Assembly (NCBI RefSeq): GCF_009720485.1
Contig: NZ_CP045245.1
Coordinates: forward strand, 3,224,001 to 3,288,000
From: Cellulomonas sp. JZ18
GTDB lineage: Bacteria; Actinomycetota; Actinomycetes; Actinomycetales; Cellulomonadaceae
Length of the DNA: 64,000 bases
Direction of reading: 5' to 3'
The position numbers were made by a program, and so were the translations under genes. The notes beneath the pieces were generated by a model. That model made no database searches. It had not been told where the DNA came from and saw only the letters and a program-made list of their open reading frames with translations. This document shows, one piece after another, positions 1-9,267 of this stretch (positions are counted from its first letter, which is position 1; every line of letters begins with the position of its first letter).

Positions 1-3000
1 ACTCGGAGTGGATCGACCACTTGTTGTGCGGGGTCAGGTACCGGACCGTGACGCCGAGGCCGACGCCGTCCTCGTCGGTCGAGCCGAGCGCGTTCTCGCC
101 GAACAGGGACTGCATGTCCAGCGGCGGGCGGAAGACCGGCAGCCCTTCGCCGATCTCGGTCATCCAGTCGTGGTCCAGGTAGAACTGCTGGCGCCCGCTG
201 AGCGTGTGCCAGGGCTTGAGCCGCTCGACGTTCACCGTGAAGGGCGAGTAGCGGCGCCCGTGCGCCTCGGTGCCGGACCACTCGGGCGAGGTCAGGACGG
301 GCACGGGGGCCGCCTGCGTGTCGGCGAACGTGACGCGCTTGCCCTCGTGCTCGGCCGCGAGGTCGGCCATGCGGGTGCCGGTGCGGCGCTCGGCCTTCTG
401 GAACCCCTGCACGGCGAGGCGTCCGTTCGTCGTGCCGGACAGCGTGAGGATCGCCTCGCACACGTGGACGTCCCGGTCGAGGCGCGGGCGCCCGTCGGCC
501 GCCGCGCCGGGCCGGCCCGCCGGGACGCGCGCGACGCCGTTGCGCCGCCGCAGGAACTCGATCTCCGGGCCGACGCCGAACGTCACGCCCTTGGTCGTCA
601 GGCCGGCCGTGTCCGGGACGGGCCCGAGCGTCGCGAGCTGGGCCGCCACCGCCGGGTAGTCGCGCTCGACCGTGACGATCTTCGGCATGGTCTTCCCGGG
701 GACGGGGTCGCACTCCCCCGCCTTCCAGTCCCGGACCCGCCCGTGCGGGACCGCGAGCTCGTCGGGGGTGTCGTGCAGGAGCGGCACCGCGACGACGTCC
801 GTGCGCCTGCCGAGGTGCGTCTCCGCGAGCCGGCTGAACGTGCGGGCGAGCGTGTGGAAGATGTCGAAGTCCGTGCGGGTCTGCCACGGCGGCGCGATGG
901 CCGGGCTGAACGAGTTCACGAACGGGTGCATGTCCGTCGTGTTGAGGTCGTGCTTCTCGTACCAGGTGGCCGCCGGCAGGACGACGTCGGAGTAGACGGT
1001 CGTGCTGGTCATCCGGAAGTCGAGGCTGACGAGCAGGTCGAGCTTCCCCGTCGGCGCCTCGTCCCGCCAGACGACGTCCCGCGGCCGGTGCTCGGGCGGC
1101 GCCTCGGCGGCGCGCAGGTTGGAGTCCGCGCCGAGCAGGTGGTGCAGGAAGTACTCGTTGCCCTTGCCGGACGAGCCGAGCAGGTTGGCCCGCCACACGG
1201 TGAGCACGCGCGGGAAGTTCTCGGGCGCGTCGGGGTCCTCCGCGGCGAAGCGCAGGGTCCCGTCCTGCAGTCGGCGGACGACGTGCTCGCCCGGGGCCTC
1301 GCCGGCGGCTGCGGCGTCGTCGGCCAGGTCGAGGGGGTTGCGGTCGAACGTCGGGTACGACGGCATCCAGCCCGAGCGCGCGGACTGCGCGACGACGTCC
1401 GCGGTGGACTTGCCGGTGAGCTGACCGCTGCCGGTGCGTCCGGCCGAGAGGGTGTCCGCGGAGAACGGGTCGTACCGGAACTGGTCGGTGTGCAGGTACC
1501 AGTACGCGGTCTGGATCATCGTGCGCGCGGGCCGCGCCCAGTCGCTGGCCGTCGCGTACATCTGCTGACCCGTCACCGGGCGCACCTTCTCCTGGCCCAC
1601 GTAGTGCGCCCAGCCGCCGCCGTTGACGCCCTGGCAGCCGGTCAGCGTCGTGAGGGCGAGGAAGGCGCGGTAGATCGTGTCGGAGTGGAACCAGTGGTTG
1701 GTCCCGGCGCCCATGAGGATCATGACGCGGCCGCGGGACTCCTCCGCGGTCTGCGCGAGCTCCCGGCCGATGCGCTCGGCCTTGGCGGCCGGGACGCCCG
1801 TGAACTGCTCCTGCCAGGCGGGGTGCAGGGCTGGGAGGCGTCGTCGTAGCCCGTGGGCCAGGTGCCCGGGAGGCCGGGGCGGGCGACGCCGTACTGGGCG
1901 AGCATGAGGTCGAGGACCGTGGTGACCAGGTGGCCGCCGACCCGGCGAGCGGGGACGCCGCGCACCACGGTGCCGGCCGCGCCGTCGGCGGAGTCGAAGC
2001 GCGGCAGGGCGACCTCGACCGCCTCGGTCGCGCCGCCGCCCTCGTCGGCCAGGCTCAGCGCGGGTCGGACGCTGCCGAGGTCGAGGTTCCAGCGGCCCTC
2101 GCCCGCATCGCCGTAGCGGAAGCCGAGGGAGCCGTTCGGGACCGTGGGCGCGCCGGTCTCCGCGTCGACGAGCACCGTCTTGAAGGCGGCGTTCTCGCTG
2201 CGGGCCTCCGCGCCGGGCAGGTCCTCGGCGGTGAGGAACTTGCCGGGGGCGTACGCGCCGTCCTCCGTCGGGTCGAGGCGGACGAGGAACGGCAGGTCGG
2301 TGTAGCGGGCGGCGTACTCGGCGAAGTACTTCGGCCGCCGGTCGACGTAGAACTCCTTGAGAAGCACGTGCCCCATCGCCATCGCGAGCGCGCCGTCCGT
2401 GCCGGGTGCGACCGCGAGCCACTCGTCGGCGAACTTCACGTTGTCCGCGTAGTCGGGCGCGACGGCGACGACCTTCTGCCCGCGGTAGCGCGCCTCGGCC
2501 ATCCAGTGCGCGTCCGGCGTGCGGGTCACGGGCAGGTTCGAGCCCCACATGATCAGGTAGGCGGCGTCCCACCAGTCGCCGGACTCCGGCACGTCCGTCT
2601 GGTCGCCGAACACCTGCGGGGAGGCGACCGGCAGGTCCGCGTACCAGTCGTAGAACGACAGCATCGGGGCGCCGAGGAGCGCGTGGTACCGGGCGCCGAC
2701 GCCGTGGGACACGATCGACATGGCGGGGATCGGCGAGAAGCCGGCGATGCGGTCGGGCCCGTACCGGCGGATCGTGTGCACCTGCGCCGCCGCGACGATC
2801 TCGACCGCCTCGTCCCACGTCGCGCGCACGAGCCCGCCCTTGCCGCGCACGCTCTTGTAGCGGCGGGCCGTCTCGGGGTCGTCGACTAGGCTCGCCCACG
2901 CCGCGACCGGGCCGCCGCCGTGCCGGGCCTTCGCGGCGCGGAACATCTCCAGCAGCACGCCGCGCACGTAGGGGTAGCGGACGCGGGTCGGCGAGTACGT

Positions 3001-3345
3001 GTACCAGCTGAACGCGGCGCCGCGGGGGCAGCCGCGCGGCTCGTACTCGGGGCGGTCCGGGCCGACCGACGGGTAGTCGGTCTGCTGCGCCTCCCACGTG
3101 ATGATGCCGTCCTTGACGTACACCTTCCACGAGCAGGAGCCCGTGCAGTTGACGCCGTGCGTCGAGCGGACGACCTTGTCGTGGCTCCAGCGGTCCCGGT
3201 AGAAGGTGTCGGCGTCGCGGCCGCCGCTCTGGTGCAGGGTCCGCAGGTCCTCGCTGACCTCGCCGCGGCGCAGGTGACGGCCGAGCCGGAGGATCGCGTC
3301 GGAGGCGGGGCCGTCGAGGCCGGGGCGGGAGTCCTGGGTCGTCAC
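1..3345 (-). CDS. narG: Respiratory nitrate reductase alpha subunit NarG (C-terminus off the window, one frameshift)
   Basis: Catalytic subunit of membrane-bound nitrate reductase NarGHI, reducing nitrate to nitrite at a bis-MGD molybdenum centre. His63, Cys67, Cys71 (HGVNCTGSC) and Cys106 (RGCPRG) match the FS0 iron-sulfur ligands. FYDWYADLP at residues 231-239 carries the Asp that binds Mo in E. coli NarG. The frame breaks just after YDDASQP. Adding one G to the G4 run at 1820-1823 restores TPAWQEQF and then conserved NarG sequence (GTNHWFHSDT, GGGWAHYVGQEK) to the left edge. The break therefore looks like a sequencing deletion, although a real mutation cannot be excluded. narK lies 54 bp upstream on the same strand, so narK-narG is probably one operon, with narHJI expected beyond position 1. 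Confidence 0.95.
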
Positions 3346-3399
3346 GGGGGCTGCCTCTCGTCGCGTGGGGGCGCTGCGGTCGGGCCGGTGTCGTGCGGT

Positions 3400-4701
3400 T
3401 CAGGTGCGGTGGGGCTCGTCCCGGGCGTCGCCGCGGGCGGAGCGGGCGACGGGCCCGCGGGTGAACAGCGCCGCGCCGAGCGAGACGACGGCGAGCAGCG
3501 CGAGGCCGAGCGAGTAGTCGCCGAGCCGGTCGTAGACCGCACCCATGACCAGGGGCGGGACGAACCCGCCGAGGCCGCCGGCCGCGCCGACGAGGCCGGT
3601 GACGGCGCCGACCTTCTCCGGGGGTGCCAGCCGGCCCACCACGGCGAAGGTGGCGCCGGAGGACGCACCGAGCAGGGCCGCGAGCCCGAGGAACGCGATC
3701 GTGCCGATCGGCATGAGCGGCAGCTCGAGCGCCGCGAGCGCCGCGAGGACGGTGATGCCGAGGAACGAGACCACCAGGACCGGGATCGCACCGATCCGGT
3801 CGGACAGCGCGCCGCCGACGGGCCGCATCGCGACCGCCAGGACCACGAAGCCCGCAGTGCGGAAGGCGGCGTCCTCCGGGGTGAGGTCGAACGCGTTGCC
3901 CAGGTACGTCGGCAGGTAGACGCTGAACGCGACGAACCCGCCGAAGCCGACGGCGTAGAGGAACGAGAGCTGACCCGTCGCGGGGAGCTTGGCCGTCGCC
4001 CAGGTGCGGGCGAGGAAGGAACCCTGCGGGAGGGTCCGGTTCGGGGCGTCCCGCAGGAGAGCCGCCGCGACGGCCGCGTAGAGGACGAGGACCCCGGCGA
4101 CGATGAGGAACGGCGCCTCCGCGCCCAGGTTGTCGGTGAGGCGCACGGTCGTGAACGCCGAGATCGCCGTGCCGCCCATGCCGATGCCGAACAGCCCCAG
4201 CGCGGTGCCGCGCCGGGCCGGCGGGTACCAGGCGTTGACGAGCGGCACGCCGATCGCGAACGTCGTGCCGCCGAGGCCGAGGAAGAACCCGCCGACGATG
4301 AGCGACGCGAACGACTCCGCGACGAGCCCGATGAACAGCACGGGCAGCACCGTGAGCAGGCTGACGACGGGGAACATGACGCGGGCGCCGATGCGGTCCG
4401 TCAGGGCACCGACCGGGATGCGCCCGAGCGAGCCCACGATGACCGGCACGGCCACGAGCACCGACTGCTGGAACCCCGTCAGGTCGAGCCGGTCACGGTA
4501 GGCAGAGCCCAGCGGGCTGATGAGCGCCCACGCCCAGAAGTTGACGAGGAACCCGACCGTCGCGAGGACGAGCATCCGGGTGGCCTGCGGTGGGGCCGTG
4601 GTGGCCGCCGTCGGCGGGGTGGCCGCCGTCGCGCCCGTAGGCGCGCGCGTGCTGCCCCGGCCGGCACCGGCACCGTGTGATCCACGCTCCGACGTCGCCA
4701 C
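3400..4701 (-). CDS. narK: NarK-type nitrate/nitrite transporter (MFS)
   Basis: A 433-aa major facilitator protein. After a roughly 40-residue Ala/Thr/Pro-rich cytoplasmic tail it shows about 12 hydrophobic segments. Glycine-rich stretches (GLGGTTFAIGVP; GAAGGLGGFVPP) correspond to the nitrate-signature helices of NarK/NasA transporters, and VGALTDRIGAR is the MFS loop 2-3 motif. It would import nitrate or export nitrite for the reductase encoded 54 bp downstream. The GTG start is preceded by a purine-rich stretch (GAGGGG). Assignment to the NarK family rests on sequence plus linkage to narG; the direction and mechanism of transport cannot be read from sequence. Confidence 0.92.
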   Translation of the reverse strand: MATSERGSHGAGAGRGSTRAPTGATAATPPTAATTAPPQATRMLVLATVGFLVNFWAWALISPLGSAYRDRLDLTGFQQSVLVAVPVIVGSLGRIPVGALTDRIGARVMFPVVSLLTVLPVLFIGLVAESFASLIVGGFFLGLGGTTFAIGVPLVNAWYPPARRGTALGLFGIGMGGTAISAFTTVRLTDNLGAEAPFLIVAGVLVLYAAVAAALLRDAPNRTLPQGSFLARTWATAKLPATGQLSFLYAVGFGGFVAFSVYLPTYLGNAFDLTPEDAAFRTAGFVVLAVAMRPVGGALSDRIGAIPVLVVSFLGITVLAALAALELPLMPIGTIAFLGLAALLGASSGATFAVVGRLAPPEKVGAVTGLVGAAGGLGGFVPPLVMGAVYDRLGDYSLGLALLAVVSLGAALFTRGPVARSARGDARDEPHRT

Positions 4702-4734
4702 GTCGGCCCCCTCGCGTCGCCACGAAGACCGACA

Positions 4735-4940
4735 TCAGGGACATCGGTCGCCTGAGGCGACCGTAGCAGCGAGGTTGCGGGCGTGCCGAGGGACGTGCGG
4801 GGCTTCCGGAGTCGGAGCGGTCAGAGCGGCGGGCCGCACCGCCGCGACGACGTGCCGGCGCGCGTGATGGCGACCGTCTCGCCGCGCTCGACGGCGTCGA
4901 GGAGGTCGGAGAACAGGCGCGAGGCGTGGGTGGCCGTCAC
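4735..4940 (-). pseudogene. Phd/YefM-like antitoxin, frameshifted or truncated, no toxin beside it
   Basis: A GTG at 4940 opens MTATHASRLFSDLLDAVERG, then ETVAITRAG, the typical N-terminal DNA-binding half of Phd/YefM antitoxins. As read, the frame ends at 4821 (39 aa) with an unrelated tail. Adding one base near 4855-4858 restores HVVAAVRPAAL, the expected continuation, and extends the protein to about 68 aa ending at 4735. No Doc or RelE toxin gene is visible on either side (narK on one side, a membrane protein on the other). It may be an orphan antitoxin, a remnant, or an intact gene with a sequencing deletion. Confidence 0.6.
4746..4762. promoter_or_regulatory. 8-bp perfect inverted repeat upstream of narK
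   Basis: GGTCGCCT-G-AGGCGACC, eight perfectly paired bases around a single base, lies 45 bp upstream of the narK start and just beyond the end of the antitoxin remnant. It could be an operator for narK or a hairpin end of the short upstream transcript. A one-base spacer favours a protein-binding dyad over an RNA hairpin. Confidence 0.4.
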
Positions 4941-5039
4941 GGTGCGCGTGCCGCCAGATGGGGCTCGATCTCAGATTCGGTGAGGATCGCGCGTCGTCGT
5001 CCCCCTCGGCGCGCGACGGATGGCGGCTCGGCGCGCCGC

Positions 5040-5045
5040 TACCGT
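5040..5045 (+). promoter_or_regulatory. -10 hexamer TACCGT of a leaderless gene
   Basis: TACCGT is followed by six bases and then the GTG at 5052, the spacing of leaderless actinobacterial promoters. No Shine-Dalgarno sequence precedes that GTG. Confidence 0.45.
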
Positions 5046-5051
5046 GTGCAC

Positions 5052-5534
5052 GTGACGACCGATGCCGCCCTGCGGCCGGCGGCGGCCCGCCTCGCCGCGG
5101 TCGGAGCGCTCACCGCGCTCGGCGGCTGGGCCGTCACCGCTGCGCAGGGTCTCCTCACCTGGAGCCGGCTCATGACGCCGAGGGACGTCCGCTCGTCGAC
5201 CGCCCTGGAGACGGGCCTGCTCGGAGCAGGCGTCGTGCTCGCGGTGGCGTGGGCGGCGACGGCACTCTCCGGTCGTCGTCAGGGTCCGGACCTGCGCGAC
5301 GTGCGTCGCGTGGTGACCGTGCGGCTCGCCTGGGCGACGCTGATGCTCCTGACCTGGTACGGCTTCGCCGTCACGCAGTGGTGGCTCGTGATCGCGGCCG
5401 CGGTCAGCGACCCGACGTACGTGGACCACTTCCGTCGCGACCCGACGGTCGTCGAGCCGGTGCTGCTGGTCGCTGCGCTGGTCTGCGGTGCAGTCTGCCT
5501 CGCACGGCTGCTGGGCGACCGTCGGCGCCCTTAG
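5052..5534 (+). CDS. Hypothetical four-helix membrane protein
   Basis: A 160-aa protein with four clear hydrophobic segments (starting AAVGALTALGGW; LLGAGVVLAVAW; LAWATLMLLTWYGFAV; VLLVAALVCGAVC) and short charged loops. No family recognised. The GTG at 5052 is chosen because TACCGT at 5040-5045 is a good -10 hexamer ending six bases before it, which gives a leaderless mRNA, the same arrangement as several other genes here. An in-frame GTG at 5046 is the alternative. Its stop overlaps the stop of the convergent DUF4334 gene. Confidence 0.6.
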   Translation: MTTDAALRPAAARLAAVGALTALGGWAVTAAQGLLTWSRLMTPRDVRSSTALETGLLGAGVVLAVAWAATALSGRRQGPDLRDVRRVVTVRLAWATLMLLTWYGFAVTQWWLVIAAAVSDPTYVDHFRRDPTVVEPVLLVAALVCGAVCLARLLGDRRRP

Positions 5535-6100
5535 CCACTCGCGTCTCGCTCCCGTCGCAGCGCGAACACGTACGGCTGCGGCTGCCACCGCATGTCCATG
5601 ACGCCGAGCACGGTCTCGTCGTCGACCCGCCGGAAGGCGTCGACGACCGGCAGCCGGTCGTAGACCATCGCCCCGGACGGCACCCCGCGGTACGTCACCT
5701 CGCGCAGCCGCGCCTGCGGCCGGGACGTCGTGACGAGCGGCCGGACGAGCGCGAACACCGGGCCCGCGAGCGCGCGCGGGACGACCGGCGCCAGGCGCAG
5801 CGCCGCCCGCAGCGGCAGCCACGTCGGCGTGATCGCGACGAGCCGCCCGCCCGCACCGCGGAACACCAGCGGGTGCACGACGTCCGGCGTGACCATGCGC
5901 TTGCCGTACCAGCCGAGCACCTCCAGGAGGCCGTCGAACGGGTGGCCCGTCGGCACGCCGGTCCCCCGCCACCGGCCCAGCAGGTCCTCGACGGCGACCG
6001 GTGGCAGGGGGTCGAACAGCGCGAGCGCCGCGTCCGGCGTGGTCCCGCCGGCAAGGGCGGCGAGGCGGCGACGCGCCTCCTCGGGTCCGAGCGTGTCCAC
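5531..6100 (-). CDS. GXWXG / DUF4334 domain protein
   Basis: A 189-aa soluble protein. The motif LLGRWRGTGVPTGHP at about residues 40-55 is the GXWXG signature (G-R-W-R-G), followed by a conserved WYGK, and the C-terminal half (YRGVPSGAMVYDRLPVVDAF and MDMR) matches the DUF4334 domain that normally accompanies it. The family is small, probably ligand-binding and calycin-like, with no established function. It converges on the four-helix membrane protein with a 4-nt overlap of the ends and stands alone on its strand. Confidence 0.85.
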   Translation of the reverse strand: MDTLGPEEARRRLAALAGGTTPDAALALFDPLPPVAVEDLLGRWRGTGVPTGHPFDGLLEVLGWYGKRMVTPDVVHPLVFRGAGGRLVAITPTWLPLRAALRLAPVVPRALAGPVFALVRPLVTTSRPQARLREVTYRGVPSGAMVYDRLPVVDAFRRVDDETVLGVMDMRWQPQPYVFALRRERDASG

Positions 6101-6162
6101 CGCGCCTCCTCGCCACCCGAGCCCGGGCCGGCCCGTCCGCCTCGACGGTACGACGCGTGACG

Positions 6163-6372
6163 TCAGCGCGGCGCGGTGACGACCGGGCCGGCGTCGCCGC
6201 CCTCGCCGAGCGGCAGCGGCGCCCCGGCGACGTCCTCGTCGCCGAGCGGGTGCACGAGCTGGCGCATCGCGAACGCGACGAGGGCCATGGTGGCGGCGGC
6301 CGCGGCGAGCACGGTGCCGCCGTGCCGCTGCCAGCGGGGGCCCGGCGGTGCGGCGGGGGCGCGCATGAACAT
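6163..6372 (-). CDS. Small single-pass membrane protein at the end of the mrp operon
   Basis: A 69-aa protein with one hydrophobic segment (GTVLAAAAATMALVAFAM, about residues 19-36) and an acidic, Gly/Pro-rich C-terminal tail. It begins one base past the mrpG stop, so it is almost certainly co-transcribed and translated with the antiporter genes. No family recognised. Position and topology suggest an accessory subunit or modulator of the Mrp complex, which is inference. Confidence 0.6.
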   Translation of the reverse strand: MFMRAPAAPPGPRWQRHGGTVLAAAAATMALVAFAMRQLVHPLGDEDVAGAPLPLGEGGDAGPVVTAPR

Positions 6373-6373
6373 G

Positions 6374-6715
6374 TCAGTCCTCCTCGTGGTGGGTGGCGAG
6401 CTCGGCGACGTCGGTCTCGTCGCTGAACGCGTGGCCGGAGTTCACCGCCGCGCGGGCGATGGCGATGGCGCCCACCGCCGACGTGAGCAGCTGCAGCACG
6501 ACGGCGAGGACGACCTTGACGACGTCGGCAGGCCGCGGGTCGAGCAGCGCGGCGCCGACGGTGACGAACGCGACGCCCAGCGCCGCGGCCGTGGCGACGG
6601 CCGAGGTCCGGCCGTACGCGTCGGCGAACCGGCGCAGGCCCACGGCCGCCAGCAGGAAGATCGCGGCGCCGGCCAGGACGAGCACCTGGCCGAGCACGCT
6701 CCACACGGCGCTCAT
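6374..6715 (-). CDS. mrpG: Mrp/Mnh cation/H+ antiporter subunit G
   Basis: A 113-aa protein with three hydrophobic segments and the MrpG/PhaG core (LAAVGLRRFADAYGRTSAVATA). MrpG is a small obligatory subunit of the Mrp antiporter, which exchanges Na+ or other cations for protons. The ATG overlaps the mrpF stop (ATGA), giving translational coupling. The C-terminal tail is charged (TDVAELATHHEED). Confidence 0.92.
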   Translation of the reverse strand: MSAVWSVLGQVLVLAGAAIFLLAAVGLRRFADAYGRTSAVATAAALGVAFVTVGAALLDPRPADVVKVVLAVVLQLLTSAVGAIAIARAAVNSGHAFSDETDVAELATHHEED

Positions 6716-6969
6716 CGGCGGCCTCCCGTCAGCGCGCGGCTCAGCGACACCGCGGCGAGGAACGCCACGAGCGTGGCGACGATGACGACGTCGAAGGTGC
6801 CGGCCCGGCCGAGGCGGGTGCCGACCAGCGCGACGAGCGCGACGAGGCTGAACGTCAGCAGGTCGGCGGCGACGACCCGGTCCGCGGGCTCCGGCCCGCG
6901 CGCGACCTGGTACGCGGACACGAGCAGCGCCACGGCGCAGCCCACGATGGCGATGTCGACGGCGATCAC
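6712..6969 (-). CDS. mrpF: Mrp/Mnh cation/H+ antiporter subunit F
   Basis: An 85-aa protein with three membrane segments and the MrpF signature PADRVVAADLLTF. The GTG start at 6969 overlaps the mrpE stop (GTGA) and its stop overlaps the mrpG ATG. The start was chosen on these couplings and on the family length of about 85-95 aa. Confidence 0.92.
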   Translation of the reverse strand: MIAVDIAIVGCAVALLVSAYQVARGPEPADRVVAADLLTFSLVALVALVGTRLGRAGTFDVVIVATLVAFLAAVSLSRALTGGRR

Positions 6970-7325
6970 GGTCGTCCCTCCGGTCGTACGACGGCGCGCA
7001 GCCGGTGCGAGGTGTCCCGCAGGTCGGCCAGCGCGGTCTCGGCGTCCGGGTGGTAGAGCGAGTGCACGAGCAGCGCACGGCCGTCGTCGCCGTCGGGGAC
7101 GACGCCGAGCACGAGCGTCCCGGGCGTGAGCGTGATGCAGACGCTGAGCGCCACGAGGTGCGCGTCCCCGCCGGCGCCGAGAGGCAGGCGCACGACGCGC
7201 GGCGCACCCCGCGGCGCCGGTGTCGCGATGTCGGCCAGCACCGCCCCGGACGACCGCACGATCGCGCCGGTGAACCACAGCACGAAGGCCAGGGCGCGCA
7301 GCGGCAGGAGCAGGACGCGGGTCAT
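6966..7325 (-). CDS. mrpE: Mrp/Mnh cation/H+ antiporter subunit E
   Basis: A 119-aa protein: N-terminal hydrophobic region, then the MrpE core VCITLTPGTLVLGVVPDG and LVHSLYHPDAE. It is shorter than the roughly 160-aa Bacillus homologue, lacking one N-terminal membrane hairpin. Start and stop overlap mrpD and mrpF by 4 nt (ATGA, GTGA). Confidence 0.88.
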   Translation of the reverse strand: MTRVLLLPLRALAFVLWFTGAIVRSSGAVLADIATPAPRGAPRVVRLPLGAGGDAHLVALSVCITLTPGTLVLGVVPDGDDGRALLVHSLYHPDAETALADLRDTSHRLRAVVRPEGRP

Positions 7326-8938
7326 CGGCCCGTCACCTCCGTCACGTAGGTCGTCGTGTCGAGCAGGCCGTCGGCCGCGACGCCGGCGAGGTCCAGGAGG
7401 CCCTGCGCGCCGAGCCCCAGCACGACCGTGACCGCGGCGAGCGCGACGGCGGGTGCCGCCAGCGCGGCGCGGGACCGGCGCGTCCACGTCACCTCGGACG
7501 TCCGCGCGGTGGCGGTGCGGGTCGCGACGGCGGCACCGCCGGCGGCGCCGTCCCGCGCGTCGTCGCCGGCCGTGCCGTCCCGCGCCGTGCCGTCCGTCGT
7601 CCCGCCGTCCGCACGGACCGGCCCGGCAGCCCCCGACACCAGCGCCGGCGCGAACACCGCGTTGACCAGCTTGAGCATCGACAGCAGCGTCACCAGGCTG
7701 ACGGCCAGCGCGGCGACGACCACGGCGACCTGCCCGGCGGCGAGCGCGGCCAGGACGAGCGAGAGCTTCGCGACGAACCCGGAGAACGGCGGCAGCCCGG
7801 CGAGCGACAGCGCGGCGACGCCGAACGCGGCGGCGAGCACCGGCTCACGGCGCATCCGCGGCTTCAGGTCGTCGAGGACGTCGGTGCCGTACCGGGTCTC
7901 GATCGCCCCCGTCGACAGGAACAGCGACGCCTTCACGACCATGTGGTGCAGCAGGTAGAAGATGCCGGCGGTGAGCCCGGCCGGGGTGAACAGCGCGACC
8001 CCGAGCAGGATGTAGCCGATCTGGCTGACCATGTGGAACGCCAGCACGGAGCGCATGCGCTGCTCCCCGGCGGCGCCCAGCACGCCGACGACCATCGTCG
8101 CGCTGAACACGACGAGCCCGATCCACAGGTACCGCTGGTCGCCCTCGAAGACGACGGCGTAGACGCGGTAGATCGCGTAGATGGCGACCTTGGTGTGCAG
8201 GCCGGAGAACAGCGCGGTGACGGCCGGCGACGTCGACGGGTAGGCGCGGGCCAGCCAGCCGTGCACCGGGACGACGGCGGCCTTCATCGCGAGCGCGACC
8301 AGGCACATGCCCACCGCGGCGGCGACGACCGGGTCGTCCGTCGCGGCGCCCGCGAGCGCGGCGAGGTTCACCGTGCCCGTCACCCCGTAGGTGAGCGCGA
8401 CGCCGGCGAGCAGGACGGTCGACACGACGAGGTTGAACACGACGTACAGTCGCGAGCCCCGCACGGACGCCTCGGTGCCGCGCCGCTCCCGCGCGAGCAC
8501 GAGCAGCCCGTACGACGGCAGCAGCATGACCTCGATGAAGACGAACAGGTTGAACAGGTCCGCGGTGAGCAGCGCGCCGTTGACGCCGGCGGTGAGCACC
8601 AGCACGAACGGCGCGAACAGCCGCAGCCGTCCGGTGCCGGACGCCAGCGCGAACGCGGAGCACGCGAGCGTGAGCAGCGCCGCGACGGTCATGACCAGCG
8701 CGGACAGCGCGTCCGCGGCGAGCGGGATCGCGATGCCGGCGTCCCAGCCGCCGACCTGGTGCACGAGCACGGAGCCGTCGCGGGTGGCAGCGACCAGCGC
8801 CACGGCGGCCGCCAGGTTCGCGGTGAGCAGCGTCATCAGCAGCACGCGTGCGCCGGTGCCGCCGCGCACGGGCAGCAGCGCGACGCCGGCAGCCACGAGC
8901 GGCACCGCGACGAGCAGGGGGAGCACGTCGGGGTTCAT
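7322..8938 (-). CDS. mrpD: Mrp/Mnh cation/H+ antiporter subunit D
   Basis: A 538-aa polytopic protein of the proton-translocating antiporter family shared with NuoL/M/N of complex I. It contains the conserved FVFIEVMLLPSYGLLVL with the membrane Glu, and MKAAVVPVHGWLARAYP with the helix-breaking Lys. A low-complexity Asp/Gly/Ala insert (about residues 440-475) interrupts the C-terminal region and is likely a cytoplasmic linker specific to this lineage. The start overlaps the mrpC stop. Confidence 0.94.
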   Translation of the reverse strand: MNPDVLPLLVAVPLVAAGVALLPVRGGTGARVLLMTLLTANLAAAVALVAATRDGSVLVHQVGGWDAGIAIPLAADALSALVMTVAALLTLACSAFALASGTGRLRLFAPFVLVLTAGVNGALLTADLFNLFVFIEVMLLPSYGLLVLARERRGTEASVRGSRLYVVFNLVVSTVLLAGVALTYGVTGTVNLAALAGAATDDPVVAAAVGMCLVALAMKAAVVPVHGWLARAYPSTSPAVTALFSGLHTKVAIYAIYRVYAVVFEGDQRYLWIGLVVFSATMVVGVLGAAGEQRMRSVLAFHMVSQIGYILLGVALFTPAGLTAGIFYLLHHMVVKASLFLSTGAIETRYGTDVLDDLKPRMRREPVLAAAFGVAALSLAGLPPFSGFVAKLSLVLAALAAGQVAVVVAALAVSLVTLLSMLKLVNAVFAPALVSGAAGPVRADGGTTDGTARDGTAGDDARDGAAGGAAVATRTATARTSEVTWTRRSRAALAAPAVALAAVTVVLGLGAQGLLDLAGVAADGLLDTTTYVTEVTGR

Positions 8939-9267
8939 GCGTCCTCCTCTCGCCCGTCGTCGTCGGGCCCGGCGACGTCCTGGCGTCGGCCGGTGACCGC
9001 GAGCACGAGCAGGTAGATGGTGATGGCGAAGGCGATGACGATGGCCGTCAGCACGAACGCCTGGGGCAGGGGGTCGGCGGTGGTCGCCGGGTCGAGGTCG
9101 GCGCCGAGCGGCTCGTCGCGGCGCAGGACGCCGCCGGAGGAGAACAGCAGCAGGTTGACGGCGTGGCTGAGCAGCACGGCGCCGAGCACGACGCGCAGCA
9201 GGTCGCGCTGCAGCAGCAGGTAGGCGGCGCCGGCGACGAGGGCGCCGACGGTGAGCGCGAGCGTCAC
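8935..9267 (-). CDS. mrpC: Mrp/Mnh cation/H+ antiporter subunit C
   Basis: A 110-aa protein homologous to NuoK. Three hydrophobic segments carry LLRVVLGAVLLSHAVNLLLF and DPLPQAFVLTAIVIAFAI, the usual MrpC core. The GTG start overlaps the end of mrpA by 4 nt and the stop overlaps mrpD. The last 20 residues are hydrophilic and acidic. Confidence 0.93.
   Translation of the reverse strand: MTLALTVGALVAGAAYLLLQRDLLRVVLGAVLLSHAVNLLLFSSGGVLRRDEPLGADLDPATTADPLPQAFVLTAIVIAFAITIYLLVLAVTGRRQDVAGPDDDGREEDA

Noticed and set aside
8..1849. Long open frame on the + strand opposite narG
   Set aside because: Arg/Gly/Val-rich shadow of the GC-rich narG codons on the other strand; no motif or start signal.
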